Part shown: in pieces, positions 7,251-14,787 of the stretch
How positions within the stretch are numbered: position 1 is the stretch's first letter
How the letters are laid out: every line of letters starts with the position of its first letter
NCBI RefSeq assembly: GCF_000023325.1
Contig: NC_012785.1
Coordinates: 682,001 to 746,000 of the forward strand
Direction of reading: 5' to 3'
Source of the DNA: Kosmotoga olearia TBF 19.5.1
GTDB taxonomy: Bacteria; Thermotogota; Thermotogae; Petrotogales; Kosmotogaceae
DNA length: 64,000 bases
Notes under the pieces: generated by a model
Database searches by the model: none
Told to the model about the DNA's origin: nothing
Seen by the model: only the letters and a program-made list of their open reading frames with translations
Translations under genes and position numbers: made by a program

Positions 7251-8258
7251 TTGATACCTGAAATAACACTTGATATGGTCAGGGTTACTGAGGCTGCCGC
7301 TCTGATGGCCAGTTTGTACCTTGGCCGGGGCAACAAAGAAATGGTGGATCAGTATGCGGTTGATGCGATGAGAGGTATCCTCGATCTTATCGACATGCGG
7401 GGGACTGTTGTTATTGGTGAAGGCGAAAAAGACAACGCTCCAATGCTTTATCCTGGCGAAAAAGTTGGTAAATGGGGTGATGACGACCCGGAAGTTCTTA
7501 TAGCGGTTGATCCAATCGACGGTACCAGGCTGGTTGCAGGCGGTCGACCAAATGCAATAAGCGTCATTGCGGCAACGGAAAATGGTGAAATTGCTCCTCT
7601 TCCAACCCATTATGTGGATAAACTTGCGGTTGGCAAAGAACTTGCAGGGCATCTCGATATTGAAGCAACTCCCAGAGAAAACCTCAGGATCGCTGCGGCA
7701 ATACTCGGAGTCAAGGTTTCTGAACTTACGGTTGCTGTGCTTGATAGGGAAAGAAACGCTGAACTCATCGAAGCTATTAGGAGTGTCGGTGCGAGAATTA
7801 AACTGATTGATGATGGCGATATAGCAGGAGCAATTTCCACAGCGCTTCCTGAAAGTGGAATAGATATTTACATGGGCGTCGGTGGTTCCCCCGAAGGTGT
7901 TTTAGCAGCAGCGGCACTACAGTGTCTTGGGGGAGAAATCCAGGTCAAATGCTGGGCAAGAAATGATGAAGAAATCAAAAAAGTCGAGAAGGCAGGTTTT
8001 GATATCAACAAAACATACAGAACCAGAGACCTGATAAACGGTTCCGAGGTTATCTTTTCCGCAACCGGCGTTACCGATGGCTCATTCTTGAAAGGGGTTC
8101 GCTTTCACCAGAACCAGGCTGTCACAGATTCAATAGTGATGAGATCCAGCACCAGAACAATCAGAAGAATCATTGCTTACCACGACCTTGAATTCAAAAC
8201 CATCACGACAAAAACAGAGGGTGAAAAGAAACTCATAAACGGCGCCAATTGGTTCTAA
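7251..8258 (+). CDS. glpX: Class II fructose-1,6-bisphosphatase (GlpX)
   Basis: GlpX hydrolyses fructose 1,6-bisphosphate to fructose 6-phosphate for gluconeogenesis. It has the lithium-sensitive phosphatase core: GEGEKDNAPML, the metal site DPIDGTRL, VRVTEAAALMAS at the N-terminus, and VGGSPEGVLAAAAL in the second half. About 335 residues, normal for the family. Start is taken as TTG 7251, giving MIPEITLDMVRVTEAA, because GGGGGTG lies six bases upstream; GTG 7242 would overlap that site. Monocistronic in this window. Confidence 0.93.
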   Translation: MIPEITLDMVRVTEAAALMASLYLGRGNKEMVDQYAVDAMRGILDLIDMRGTVVIGEGEKDNAPMLYPGEKVGKWGDDDPEVLIAVDPIDGTRLVAGGRPNAISVIAATENGEIAPLPTHYVDKLAVGKELAGHLDIEATPRENLRIAAAILGVKVSELTVAVLDRERNAELIEAIRSVGARIKLIDDGDIAGAISTALPESGIDIYMGVGGSPEGVLAAAALQCLGGEIQVKCWARNDEEIKKVEKAGFDINKTYRTRDLINGSEVIFSATGVTDGSFLKGVRFHQNQAVTDSIVMRSSTRTIRRIIAYHDLEFKTITTKTEGEKKLINGANWF

Positions 8259-8337
8259 AACAGATATTTACTATCTATATGGAGATACAAAATGCCGTCA
8301 AATACACTTTAACAGCTGTTGTAATCTTCTCCGGTGG

Positions 8338-8367
8338 TTTACAAAATTAAATGCTACATGGTATAAT
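8338..8367 (+). promoter_or_regulatory. Promoter of the XRE-ImmA/PIN pair
   Basis: TTTACA (8338-8343), an 18-base spacer and a perfect TATAAT (8362-8367) lie 26 bases before the start codon. No clear inverted repeat overlaps it, although XRE proteins usually bind near their own promoter. Confidence 0.6.
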
Positions 8368-8392
8368 GTAAACCAAGGAGGTGGAGGAAAAC

Positions 8393-9448
8393 ATGAGTAT
8401 CGGAAGCAGAATCAAACAAGCTCGGATAAGAAATAATATGAGTCTAAGAAAACTATCAGAAAAAGTCGGTGTTTCTGCAATGGCCATTTCGAAATATGAA
8501 AGAGATGAAGATGTACCAAGTTCAAAAGTGCTCATAAGATTATCAAAAGCCCTCAATGTCAAGGTTGAGTATTTTTTCAGACCAGACCTATTTCCAATAG
8601 AGTCACTCTCACAAGTATCTTATAGAAAACATTCCAAATTGGGTAAAAAAATACTGAATGCAATCAAAGAATCTATTAAAGAATGGCTTGAAAGATATAT
8701 TGAAATTGAAACCATTGTATATGGATCCCCTTGTGTTTTCAAAATACCGAAAATAGACCTCGTGGTTAATGAATACTCAGATATTGAAAAAATAGCACTT
8801 GACCTGAGAAATAACTGGGAACTTGGTATGGATCCCATTGACAACATAACTTTAACGTTAGAGGACAAAAATATAAAAATACTTATACTCGACACCGTTG
8901 ACAGATTTGACGCCTGTACCTTCTGGGTAAACAAAGATATTCCCGTGATAGTAATAAAAAGCAACATCTCGAAAGAAAGACAACGTTTCAACCTTGCACA
9001 TGAACTAGGACACTTATTATTGAAGATTAATGAAAACCTGGACGAAGAAAAAGTAGCTCACAGATTTGCCGGGGCATTTCTGATTCCTAAAGATACTTTT
9101 ATTTCGGAAATCGGCCCAAAAAGAAAACGAATTGGTATAGAAGAATTGAGAATATTAAAACAAAAATATGGAATCAGCATGCAATCAATTGTAAAACGCG
9201 CAAGAGACTTGAATGTTATTAGTCAAAACACTTATAAGCAGATCTTTATTCAATTTAGAACTATGGGCATAAGCAAGGACGAACCCGGAGATACTGAGAT
9301 AATGGAAACTTCGTCGCGCTTTGAACAACTCGTTTTAAAAGCATTAAGTGAGGAACTGATATCCCAAATGAAAGCAGCTGAGTTACTTGGAGTATCGCTG
9401 CAACAGCTACAAAAGGAGCTGTTCAATGAAACAAAAGAACTCTGCTGA
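8393..9448 (+). CDS. XRE-family HTH and ImmA/IrrE-type metallopeptidase fusion
   Basis: The 351-residue protein starts with an XRE helix-turn-helix (about 3-57: IKQARIRNNMSLRKLSEKVGVSAMAISKYE). An M78-type peptidase domain follows, with the zinc motif HELGH at 203-207 and the downstream conserved block AHRFAGAFLIP. Relatives act as regulators in mobile elements and toxin-antitoxin systems, the peptidase cleaving a partner or repressor (ImmA/ImmR paradigm). ATG 8393 follows GGAGG; an upstream GTG at 8381 overlaps the first GGAGG and is less likely. Its 3' end overlaps the PIN-domain gene by 23 bases, so the two are translationally coupled. Confidence 0.88.
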   Translation: MSIGSRIKQARIRNNMSLRKLSEKVGVSAMAISKYERDEDVPSSKVLIRLSKALNVKVEYFFRPDLFPIESLSQVSYRKHSKLGKKILNAIKESIKEWLERYIEIETIVYGSPCVFKIPKIDLVVNEYSDIEKIALDLRNNWELGMDPIDNITLTLEDKNIKILILDTVDRFDACTFWVNKDIPVIVIKSNISKERQRFNLAHELGHLLLKINENLDEEKVAHRFAGAFLIPKDTFISEIGPKRKRIGIEELRILKQKYGISMQSIVKRARDLNVISQNTYKQIFIQFRTMGISKDEPGDTEIMETSSRFEQLVLKALSEELISQMKAAELLGVSLQQLQKELFNETKELC

Positions 9449-9938
9449 AGCAACAGTAGTTATAACAGATGCCAATATATTAATAGATCTAAAAAATGCA
9501 AATTTAGTCGGTGCCTTGCTAAGAACCGAATGGCGAGTCATAACAACAGACTTCGTTTTCGAAGAATTGAATCCTTCAACAATAGCCGTAGATTCTTTTG
9601 GAATAGAAGTGATAAATCTCTCTGGGATTGAAATAGCTGAGATATTTGAAATCAGGCAAAATCACAATAGATTATCGATACCAGATATATCTGCACTTAT
9701 ACTGGCCGAGAAAATAGATGGCATTCTTTTAACAGGAGATAAAAGATTAAAATCACTCTGTCTCAAAAGAAATAAAATCGGTGTTCATGGTGTGTTATGG
9801 ATATTGGATCAACTTGTCAATTTGAAAATAATAGACTCCAATCACGCTATTAAAGCAATTTTCAAAATGAAATTCAAAGGAGCAAGGTTACCAGAAAAGG
9901 AATGTCAGGAACTTATTTCAAAATGGAAGGAACTTTGA
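9426..9938 (+). CDS. PIN-like domain protein, putative toxin partner of XRE-ImmA
   Basis: The 170-residue protein has a PIN nuclease pattern: VVITDANILIDL with D15, EEL around E46-E47, IPDIS with D87, and TGDKRL with D105. These acidic residues normally hold divalent metal for RNA cleavage. The start overlaps the end of the XRE-ImmA gene, with AAGGAG seven bases upstream. PIN proteins paired with an XRE/M78 fusion occur as toxin-antitoxin-like pairs (the DUF4411 type is one example); assignment to a named family is not certain here. The pair would cleave RNA when the antitoxin is lost (inference). Confidence 0.78.
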   Translation: MKQKNSAEATVVITDANILIDLKNANLVGALLRTEWRVITTDFVFEELNPSTIAVDSFGIEVINLSGIEIAEIFEIRQNHNRLSIPDISALILAEKIDGILLTGDKRLKSLCLKRNKIGVHGVLWILDQLVNLKIIDSNHAIKAIFKMKFKGARLPEKECQELISKWKEL

Positions 9939-9959
9939 ACGATTAAAGTTGTGGTTCAT

Positions 9960-10949
9960 ATGATAAAACAAATCAACACGGCAAAAATCAAAAGGATAAT
10001 TAAAGTGATCGTTGCTTTTTCTCTGGTAATGATAGGCTTCGCATGGAACTGGGCAGTTGTTTTCTTTGCCCTTCTCGTTCTGAATATAAAAACTTTATAT
10101 CGTGCCCTGCTGGGGAAACTGCCCCTGGACGTTCCGGATGAGTCATTCTTTGGCCCTGAAAGCCACATTTACAAACGCGAAGGTAATGCAAACCTAAAAC
10201 TCGATATCTTCTATCCAAAAGAAGGGCTTACGGTGTCGGAAAATTACCCTGTTGTCTTTTTCGCTCACGGTGGAGGCTGGATAAGTGGCTCCAGGCGACA
10301 GGCTAACAATATCTCGTGGTGCAGGTACCTGGCATCAAAAGGCTTTGCGGTTGTAAACATTGACTATCGTTTTGGTTATCTCTCCCAAATAGACGATATT
10401 CTCAGAGATTACGCGGACGCTTTGGATTTCATCAGGAAACAGGCAGAAGAATTCAAAATCGATTCTTCCAGAATAGCGTTGATGGGACTTTCAGCTGGCG
10501 GTCACCTCTCTCTATTTCATGCCACCTACAATTCCTATTGGAAAAAAGTTGAAAATATGGAAGGCATTAAATGTGTGGTAGCATGGTACGCACCCTCAGA
10601 CTTGATGGATCTATGGGACGACGACGTGGAATCACTCTTTGCTCGTTTTGCCGTTGCCGCCACACTGAAAGGGCTACCAACAAAGAAAAAAGAGAACTAC
10701 ATTCACTACTCTCCCATAAACTGGGTTTCAGAAAGGATGGTCCCCACTTTCCTCGTTCACGGCAGTGCTGATAAAGTTGTTCCGGTTAAGTCGTCCATCA
10801 AACTCTTCAAAAGACTAATGGAGTTTAACGTTCCATCAGTCTTGAAGATTTATAATGGAGCGGACCATGCCTTTGAGTTTGAGCTTAAAACACCTAAAAC
10901 AATACGTTTTATAGAAGAAACGGTTGAATTTATACGTTCACACGTTTAG
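9960..10949 (+). CDS. Membrane-anchored alpha/beta hydrolase, HSL-type esterase/lipase
   Basis: The 329-residue protein has an N-terminal hydrophobic segment (about 12-45), then a hydrolase domain with the oxyanion motif HGGGW (103-107) and nucleophile elbow GLSAGG with S178. Asp in HGSADKVVP and His in NGADHAF complete the triad. The HGGGW/GxSAGG pairing places it with hormone-sensitive-lipase or BD-FAE-like esterases. Substrate unknown. GTG 9951 is an alternative start; neither has a strong ribosome binding site, but the distance to the PIN gene is short, so coupling is possible. A second hydrolase follows 23 bases downstream. Confidence 0.83.
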   Translation: MIKQINTAKIKRIIKVIVAFSLVMIGFAWNWAVVFFALLVLNIKTLYRALLGKLPLDVPDESFFGPESHIYKREGNANLKLDIFYPKEGLTVSENYPVVFFAHGGGWISGSRRQANNISWCRYLASKGFAVVNIDYRFGYLSQIDDILRDYADALDFIRKQAEEFKIDSSRIALMGLSAGGHLSLFHATYNSYWKKVENMEGIKCVVAWYAPSDLMDLWDDDVESLFARFAVAATLKGLPTKKKENYIHYSPINWVSERMVPTFLVHGSADKVVPVKSSIKLFKRLMEFNVPSVLKIYNGADHAFEFELKTPKTIRFIEETVEFIRSHV

Positions 10950-10972
10950 CGTTCTAAAAAGGGGAGGATAGC

Positions 10973-11995
10973 ATGAACCCCACCTTTGATTACGAGAAAA
11001 GAAAAATAGATTTTTCCAGCGGCTATATATTCAAAGGTAAGCACTACAGGTGTTCCATAATCAAATATCCCTCTTTCTACGAACATGCCGCTAAAGGGAC
11101 CGAAATGGTAGAAATCTACCACTTTACGCCAAAGGAAAAACCTGCGGGTTCTATTCTCATTCTTCATGGGTTAGGATCAAGAAACATCCCATTCCTGTTC
11201 TGGATGGGAAGCCATTTAGCGAGTGCAGGCCTTCAGTCTTCTGTCATGATCCTGCCCGGCAATTACACCAGAACGGCAGATCATTCAGTGAGTGGAAAAG
11301 ACTTTTTCTCTACAGACTTAAACCGGCTCATTTCCTTCTGGGAACACGCCGTTGTGGATACAAGAACTACTCTCGACCTGCTCGAACAGGAAGGTGTCTG
11401 GCTCGATAATAATTGTGTGCTTGGTTATTGTCTTGGTGGAATGGTTTCAATTATTGTCAATGCCCTTGAGCAAGACAGGATAAAACAGGCAATCCTCATG
11501 ACTGTTGGTGGCAACATGGCAAGAATTCTGTGGGAATCACCAACCCTGATATTTGCCAGGCGCAAATTTAAAAGCGGAGAGGGAAAAACGGGTTTTTTGA
11601 ACGACAGAGAGAGACTCATAAGAACTTTCAATGATGATATAAAAAGGTTAAAAAGCTTCTCGAGTGTTCATGATCTCCTGAACTCAGATGTTCACCCTTT
11701 GTTCAAAGTTGATCCACTGGCCTACGCTCCCTTTATCCCCGCAGACAAAGTCACCATGATCGAGGCCTTTTTCGACAGAACTCTGCCTAAACAAAGCCGG
11801 AAGCTCCTCTGGAAGTTGCTCGGCAAACCCAAAAGATATATCGTTCCAATGGGACATGTTTCCTGGCTTCCTTTTGAATATGCCCTGGGAAAATTCGTTT
11901 TAAAGAAAATGGGGATTAAAGAAGCCAAAAAGAGAATGCGCTTGCTCGAATCCACAAAAGTGGAAGAACCAATTGATGACGAGAGTATCAAATGA
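10973..11995 (+). CDS. Alpha/beta hydrolase with cysteine nucleophile elbow
   Basis: The 340-residue protein has the alpha/beta hydrolase elements HGLGSR (65-70) and an elbow GYCLGG with C153 where most relatives have serine. A Cys in this elbow is known from dienelactone hydrolases and polyhydroxyalkanoate synthases (GYCLGG in both), so the enzyme may act through a thiol. EAFFDRTLP and MGHVSWLP supply candidate Asp and His. No PHA pathway genes are nearby, and the rest of the protein does not look like PhaC, so I leave the substrate open. The start has GGGGAGG five bases upstream. It follows the esterase gene and is probably in the same operon. Confidence 0.75.
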   Translation: MNPTFDYEKRKIDFSSGYIFKGKHYRCSIIKYPSFYEHAAKGTEMVEIYHFTPKEKPAGSILILHGLGSRNIPFLFWMGSHLASAGLQSSVMILPGNYTRTADHSVSGKDFFSTDLNRLISFWEHAVVDTRTTLDLLEQEGVWLDNNCVLGYCLGGMVSIIVNALEQDRIKQAILMTVGGNMARILWESPTLIFARRKFKSGEGKTGFLNDRERLIRTFNDDIKRLKSFSSVHDLLNSDVHPLFKVDPLAYAPFIPADKVTMIEAFFDRTLPKQSRKLLWKLLGKPKRYIVPMGHVSWLPFEYALGKFVLKKMGIKEAKKRMRLLESTKVEEPIDDESIK

Positions 11996-12051
11996 GATAA
12001 TAAAACGAGAGCCGAGAGTCCGAGAAAACGAGTGACAAGACTATCTGATCC

Positions 12052-12303
12052 ATGAAGATTCTGGATGAAGGAGCGAATGTGATTATCGGTCATCATCCCC
12101 ATGTTCTGCAGGACTTTGAGTGCTACACAACAGCTGATGGCAGAAAAGGCATCGTTTTCTACTCACTAGGAAACTGGACGACTGCCATGAACCCGGTTTA
12201 CACAAAGACAACTTCGGTTGTTAAACTATTACTGAGTGAAGAGGAAGAACCACTTGTGGTAAAACCAGGAACTTTAAGGTTCCAAAAGATGTCTAAGCTT
12301 TGA
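12052..12303 (+). pseudogene. C-terminal remnant of a CapA/PgsA-like metallophosphatase
   Basis: The 83-residue frame contains GANVIIGHHPHVLQ and IVFYSLGNW, the hallmark C-terminal motifs of the poly-gamma-glutamate capsule protein CapA family, which usually runs to more than 300 residues. The first 250 or so residues, including the N-terminal metal-binding motifs, are absent, and no ribosome binding site precedes the first ATG. The 55 bases before it carry no CapA coding. This is best read as a truncated remnant. Confidence 0.8.
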
Positions 12304-12328
12304 ATCCATCATTAGTAGTATTTCCGTT

Positions 12329-12350
12329 AGGGTACAGCATGCTGTACCCT
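12329..12350. repeat. Palindrome related to the 22-132 cluster
   Basis: GGGTACAGCATGCTGTACCC (12330-12349) is a perfect palindrome that extends by one A/T pair on each side. It shares the ACAGCATGCTGT core with the unit at 78-97. It lies between the CapA remnant and the ribosome binding site of the PrcB-domain gene, so it could also fold in that leader. Confidence 0.6.
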
Positions 12351-12377
12351 GGTAAAGTCATCCGGGGAGGTGCCCAA

Positions 12378-13187
12378 ATGAAGAAAGTATGTGTTATTTC
12401 GATTTTTATTCTGCTTGTTGGAATGCTTTTTGCTCAAACGGATATATCCAATATAACCCTTATGCCTGTTAAGAACGTTTTTGATAACATTCCTTTCAAA
12501 CCTTTCGGTACGAGAACCACCAATGTTCAGATATTGAACCTAACCGTTCCCGAGTCGAATTCTTATGTGTTCATAATAGAAGGCTGGTGGTTTATCGGAA
12601 TCTCAGACGTTAAAACCAAATATACTGAAATCAAGATTCAGGGGCCGGGATTCTTTGTGAAAAAAACTTTACCCCTTGTTAAAAGCACTTTCTATCTATC
12701 TCTAGAACCACAACTGTTGATTCTACCCAAAACAGCGGAGAAAATCGAAGTTCTTGGTATTGAAGTAGAAATCTTTGATGTTGTGAAAGTTAAGCTACCC
12801 TTTAAAACAGTGAAACTTTCTGTCCAGAATATTCGTGAGCCCGGGATATTTCCAGCACACTTTTTAGAAAATGAGCTCTCTCTTACCAATGAAATCAAAA
12901 AGGATGAAGACGTTTACCTGGTTGTTTCCGCCGGTGAAATGCCCACAGGTGGTTACTCTCTCAAAATAGAAAGTGTAGAACGATACGAAAATAAAATAGT
13001 GGTTACCGCCACCCTCAAAGCGCCGCCAAAAGGGGCTTTCACAACGCAGGTGCTAACCTACCCGACGCAAATCATAAAACTTTCCGGGATAGCCCCCGGA
13101 TATTATAAGGTGATCTTACGATTGAAAACCATCAAAGACGGTGATGTTACCCTGCAATCCTTCGAGACAGAACTTAAGTACCACTGA
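12378..13187 (+). CDS. Secreted PrcB-domain protein
   Basis: The protein has about 269 residues with a clean signal peptide (MKKVCVISIFILLVGMLFA, cut near AQ). The middle is beta-rich without a known motif. The C-terminal part, from SAGEMPTGGYSLKIESV through APPKGAFTTQVLTYP, matches the PrcB C-terminal domain first described beside the Treponema prtP protease and found in many exported proteins of unknown role. The start at 12378 is fixed by GGGGAGG seven bases upstream and by the signal peptide; the longer frame from 12300 would hide the signal sequence. Likely location is outside the cytoplasmic membrane. Confidence 0.75.
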   Translation: MKKVCVISIFILLVGMLFAQTDISNITLMPVKNVFDNIPFKPFGTRTTNVQILNLTVPESNSYVFIIEGWWFIGISDVKTKYTEIKIQGPGFFVKKTLPLVKSTFYLSLEPQLLILPKTAEKIEVLGIEVEIFDVVKVKLPFKTVKLSVQNIREPGIFPAHFLENELSLTNEIKKDEDVYLVVSAGEMPTGGYSLKIESVERYENKIVVTATLKAPPKGAFTTQVLTYPTQIIKLSGIAPGYYKVILRLKTIKDGDVTLQSFETELKYH

Positions 13188-13210
13188 CGCGGTTTCTGCG
13201 GGCAAAAAAC

Positions 13211-13265
13211 TCTAAGCAAACTCTAAGCATTGTCTAAGATTGCTTTAAGTTTCACCTCCTATCAT
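13211..13265 (+). promoter_or_regulatory. Four 11-bp-phased direct repeats and -10 of secreted paralog 1
   Basis: TCTAAG occurs at 13211, 13222 and 13233 and TTTAAG at 13244, an exact 11-base period placing all four on one face of the helix. The last repeat is 10 bases before a -10-like TATCAT (13260-13265), and no good -35 is present. This is the layout of OmpR/PhoB-type response-regulator boxes that replace the -35. The regulator is not in the window. Confidence 0.65.
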
Positions 13266-13306
13266 AGAATCGAAGCTTGGTAATCCTAAATCTGGAGGTG
13301 AAAGGT

Positions 13307-13930
13307 ATGAAGAAAGGAATTCTTATTACAACGTTGGTAGCGGTTCTTATCGTAAGTGCAAGTATCTTTGCGTTTGGTGGCAGATGGAGTCAAACGGATC
13401 AGGCATCTAATGTTCCCGGAGCAGGTTACGCGTACAGAACCACTCAGGATGATTTTCAGCCCCTACACCAGTACTGTGACGGAACCTGTTTGGACGGTGA
13501 AGAGATTACTATCGAAGGAACCATCGTTGACACCACATTTGATTCCACAATGAAGATCATCGTCGAAACCGAAGACGGAGGCACCTACGAAGTTCACACC
13601 GGTCCCATCTGGTTATACGACGGTATCGAACTCAAAGTAGGAGCAACTGTCAGTATCGAAGGAAGACTGGTTACGACTGATTCTGGAAGTTATGTCGTAG
13701 TGAATGTTATAGACGTAGATGGAAACAAAGTAGTCATTAGAGACGAAGACGGATTCATTAACTGGGCACGAGGCAGAATGAATGACAATGCCCCCATGGG
13801 AAGATTTGGAACAGCCCGAACAGCTCCAGGCAGAGCAAGAGGTTCCTTTGGAAAGGCAGCACCCCGCGGCGGTTTCAGAATGAACATGGACACCCAGAAC
13901 AACTTTGGCCCTGGATACTGCTGGAGATAA
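13307..13930 (+). CDS. Secreted OB-fold-like protein, paralog 1
   Basis: The 207-residue protein has a signal peptide (residues 1-22) and a short linker. A beta-barrel-like domain follows (about 60-160) with IEGTIVD, YEVHTGPIWLYDG, VSIEGRLV and IRDEDGFINWARGRM. That pattern resembles the OB-fold domain of periplasmic proteins that end each repeat in LRDExGxPxW. Two cysteines in HQYCDGTC and one near the C-terminus (PGYCWR), plus histidines, could bind metal or form disulfides. The C-terminal tail is rich in Arg and Gly. Start at 13307 follows GGAGGTG. It is followed by its own terminator and by a paralog with the same upstream element. Confidence 0.72.
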   Translation: MKKGILITTLVAVLIVSASIFAFGGRWSQTDQASNVPGAGYAYRTTQDDFQPLHQYCDGTCLDGEEITIEGTIVDTTFDSTMKIIVETEDGGTYEVHTGPIWLYDGIELKVGATVSIEGRLVTTDSGSYVVVNVIDVDGNKVVIRDEDGFINWARGRMNDNAPMGRFGTARTAPGRARGSFGKAAPRGGFRMNMDTQNNFGPGYCWR

Positions 13931-13951
13931 TTTTAAATCCGAATAACGAAA

Positions 13952-13980
13952 ACGGGAGCATTAGCTCCCGTTTTTTATTT
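13952..13980 (+). terminator. Rho-independent terminator of paralog 1
   Basis: ACGGGAGC and GCTCCCGT pair across a 4-base loop (CATTA region) and are followed by TTTTTTATTT. Confidence 0.9.
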
Positions 13981-14004
13981 GTGCAATTCCACCGATCAAA
14001 AAAT

Positions 14005-14049
14005 TCTGAGGAATTGTCTAATTTCTTTTTAAGATTTACCTCCTATCAT
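14005..14049 (+). promoter_or_regulatory. Phased direct repeats and -10 of secreted paralog 2
   Basis: TCTAAT (14017) and TTTAAG (14028) are 11 bases apart, and a poorer copy, TCTGAG, is at 14005. TATCAT (14044-14049) lies 10 bases after the last repeat, exactly as for paralog 1. The stretch ACCTCCTATCATAGA is conserved between the two promoters, while sequence beyond it has drifted. Confidence 0.6.
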
Positions 14050-14095
14050 AGAGTCGAAGGTTAGCATCAATAACATCATTATGGAGGTGAAAAGT

Positions 14096-14656
14096 ATGAA
14101 AAAGGGTATTCTTATCACAACGTTAGTAGCTGTTCTTATTTTGAGTGTAAGCATATTTGCTGAACCACTGCATCAGTATTGCGATGCTGATTGCACCTGT
14201 ACCAGCAGCGAGGAGATAACCATCGAAGGAACCATTGTTGAAATTAACTTTGACAGTACCACAGTAATAGTTGTGGAAGCTGAAGATGGAAGTATTTACG
14301 AAATTCACACCGGTCCAATCTGGTCATATGACGGTGTCGAGTTAGAAATTGGAGTAACCGTCAGCATCGAAGGAAAACTTGTTGTTGGCGATTCAGAAAG
14401 CTACGTAGTATTGAACAGCATAAATGTTGGTGGAACCGAAGTAGTTCTCAGGGATGAAGACGGAACCGTTGTCTGGGCACAGAAACGAATGGCAGGTAAC
14501 GCCCCCATGGAAAACATTGGAACCGCACAGGCCAACGTTCAGAGCAGAAATACGGTAAGAACGAGAAGTTATTTTGGAAAGTTAGGTTCTGACAATGGAT
14601 TCGGAACACCTGAAAATGTCCAGAACGAATTTGGTCCCAAAAACTGCCGTAAATAA
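14096..14656 (+). CDS. Secreted OB-fold-like protein, paralog 2
   Basis: The 186-residue paralog of the preceding gene has a nearly identical signal peptide. It lacks the roughly 25-residue linker found after the signal peptide in paralog 1, so HQYCDADCTC follows almost at once. The core keeps IEGTIVE, YEIHTGPIWSYDG, VSIEGKLV and LRDEDGTVVWAQKRM. The C-terminal tail is diverged and less Gly/Arg-rich but still ends with Cys near the terminus (PKNCRK). ATG 14096 follows GGAGGTG. Tandem duplication including the promoter is clear from the sequence; the function is unknown. Confidence 0.72.
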   Translation: MKKGILITTLVAVLILSVSIFAEPLHQYCDADCTCTSSEEITIEGTIVEINFDSTTVIVVEAEDGSIYEIHTGPIWSYDGVELEIGVTVSIEGKLVVGDSESYVVLNSINVGGTEVVLRDEDGTVVWAQKRMAGNAPMENIGTAQANVQSRNTVRTRSYFGKLGSDNGFGTPENVQNEFGPKNCRK

Positions 14657-14680
14657 GTAACTCAATAATTCTCAGCAGTC

Positions 14681-14712
14681 AAAGCGGGAGCTAATGCTCC
14701 CGCTTTTTATTT
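14681..14712 (+). terminator. Rho-independent terminator of paralog 2
   Basis: AAAGCGGGAGC pairs with GCTCCCGCTTT across a short TAAT-type loop, followed by TTTTATTT. It shares the GGGAGC/GCTCCC stem with the paralog 1 terminator, so it was part of the duplicated unit. Confidence 0.9.
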
Positions 14713-14720
14713 GGTAATTC

Positions 14721-14749
14721 TTGACAAACTAGTTGATTAGTGTTCTAAT
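14721..14749 (+). promoter_or_regulatory. Promoter of the YtrA/ABC operon
   Basis: TTGACA (14721-14726) and TCTAAT (14744-14749) are separated by 17 bases. The -10 lies inside the operator palindrome. Confidence 0.75.
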
Positions 14750-14763
14750 AAAGTAGAACACTA
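14738..14763. promoter_or_regulatory. Operator, probably for the YtrA-type GntR regulator
   Basis: TAGTGTTCT and AGAACACTA are perfect inverted 9-base arms with an 8-base spacer, covering the -10 and start point. GTGT/ACAC arms are usual for YtrA-subfamily GntR operators. The operon encodes such a regulator, so autorepression is the simplest reading. Confidence 0.75.
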
Positions 14764-14787
14764 CAACACTTGGAGGAGGTACTTCCA

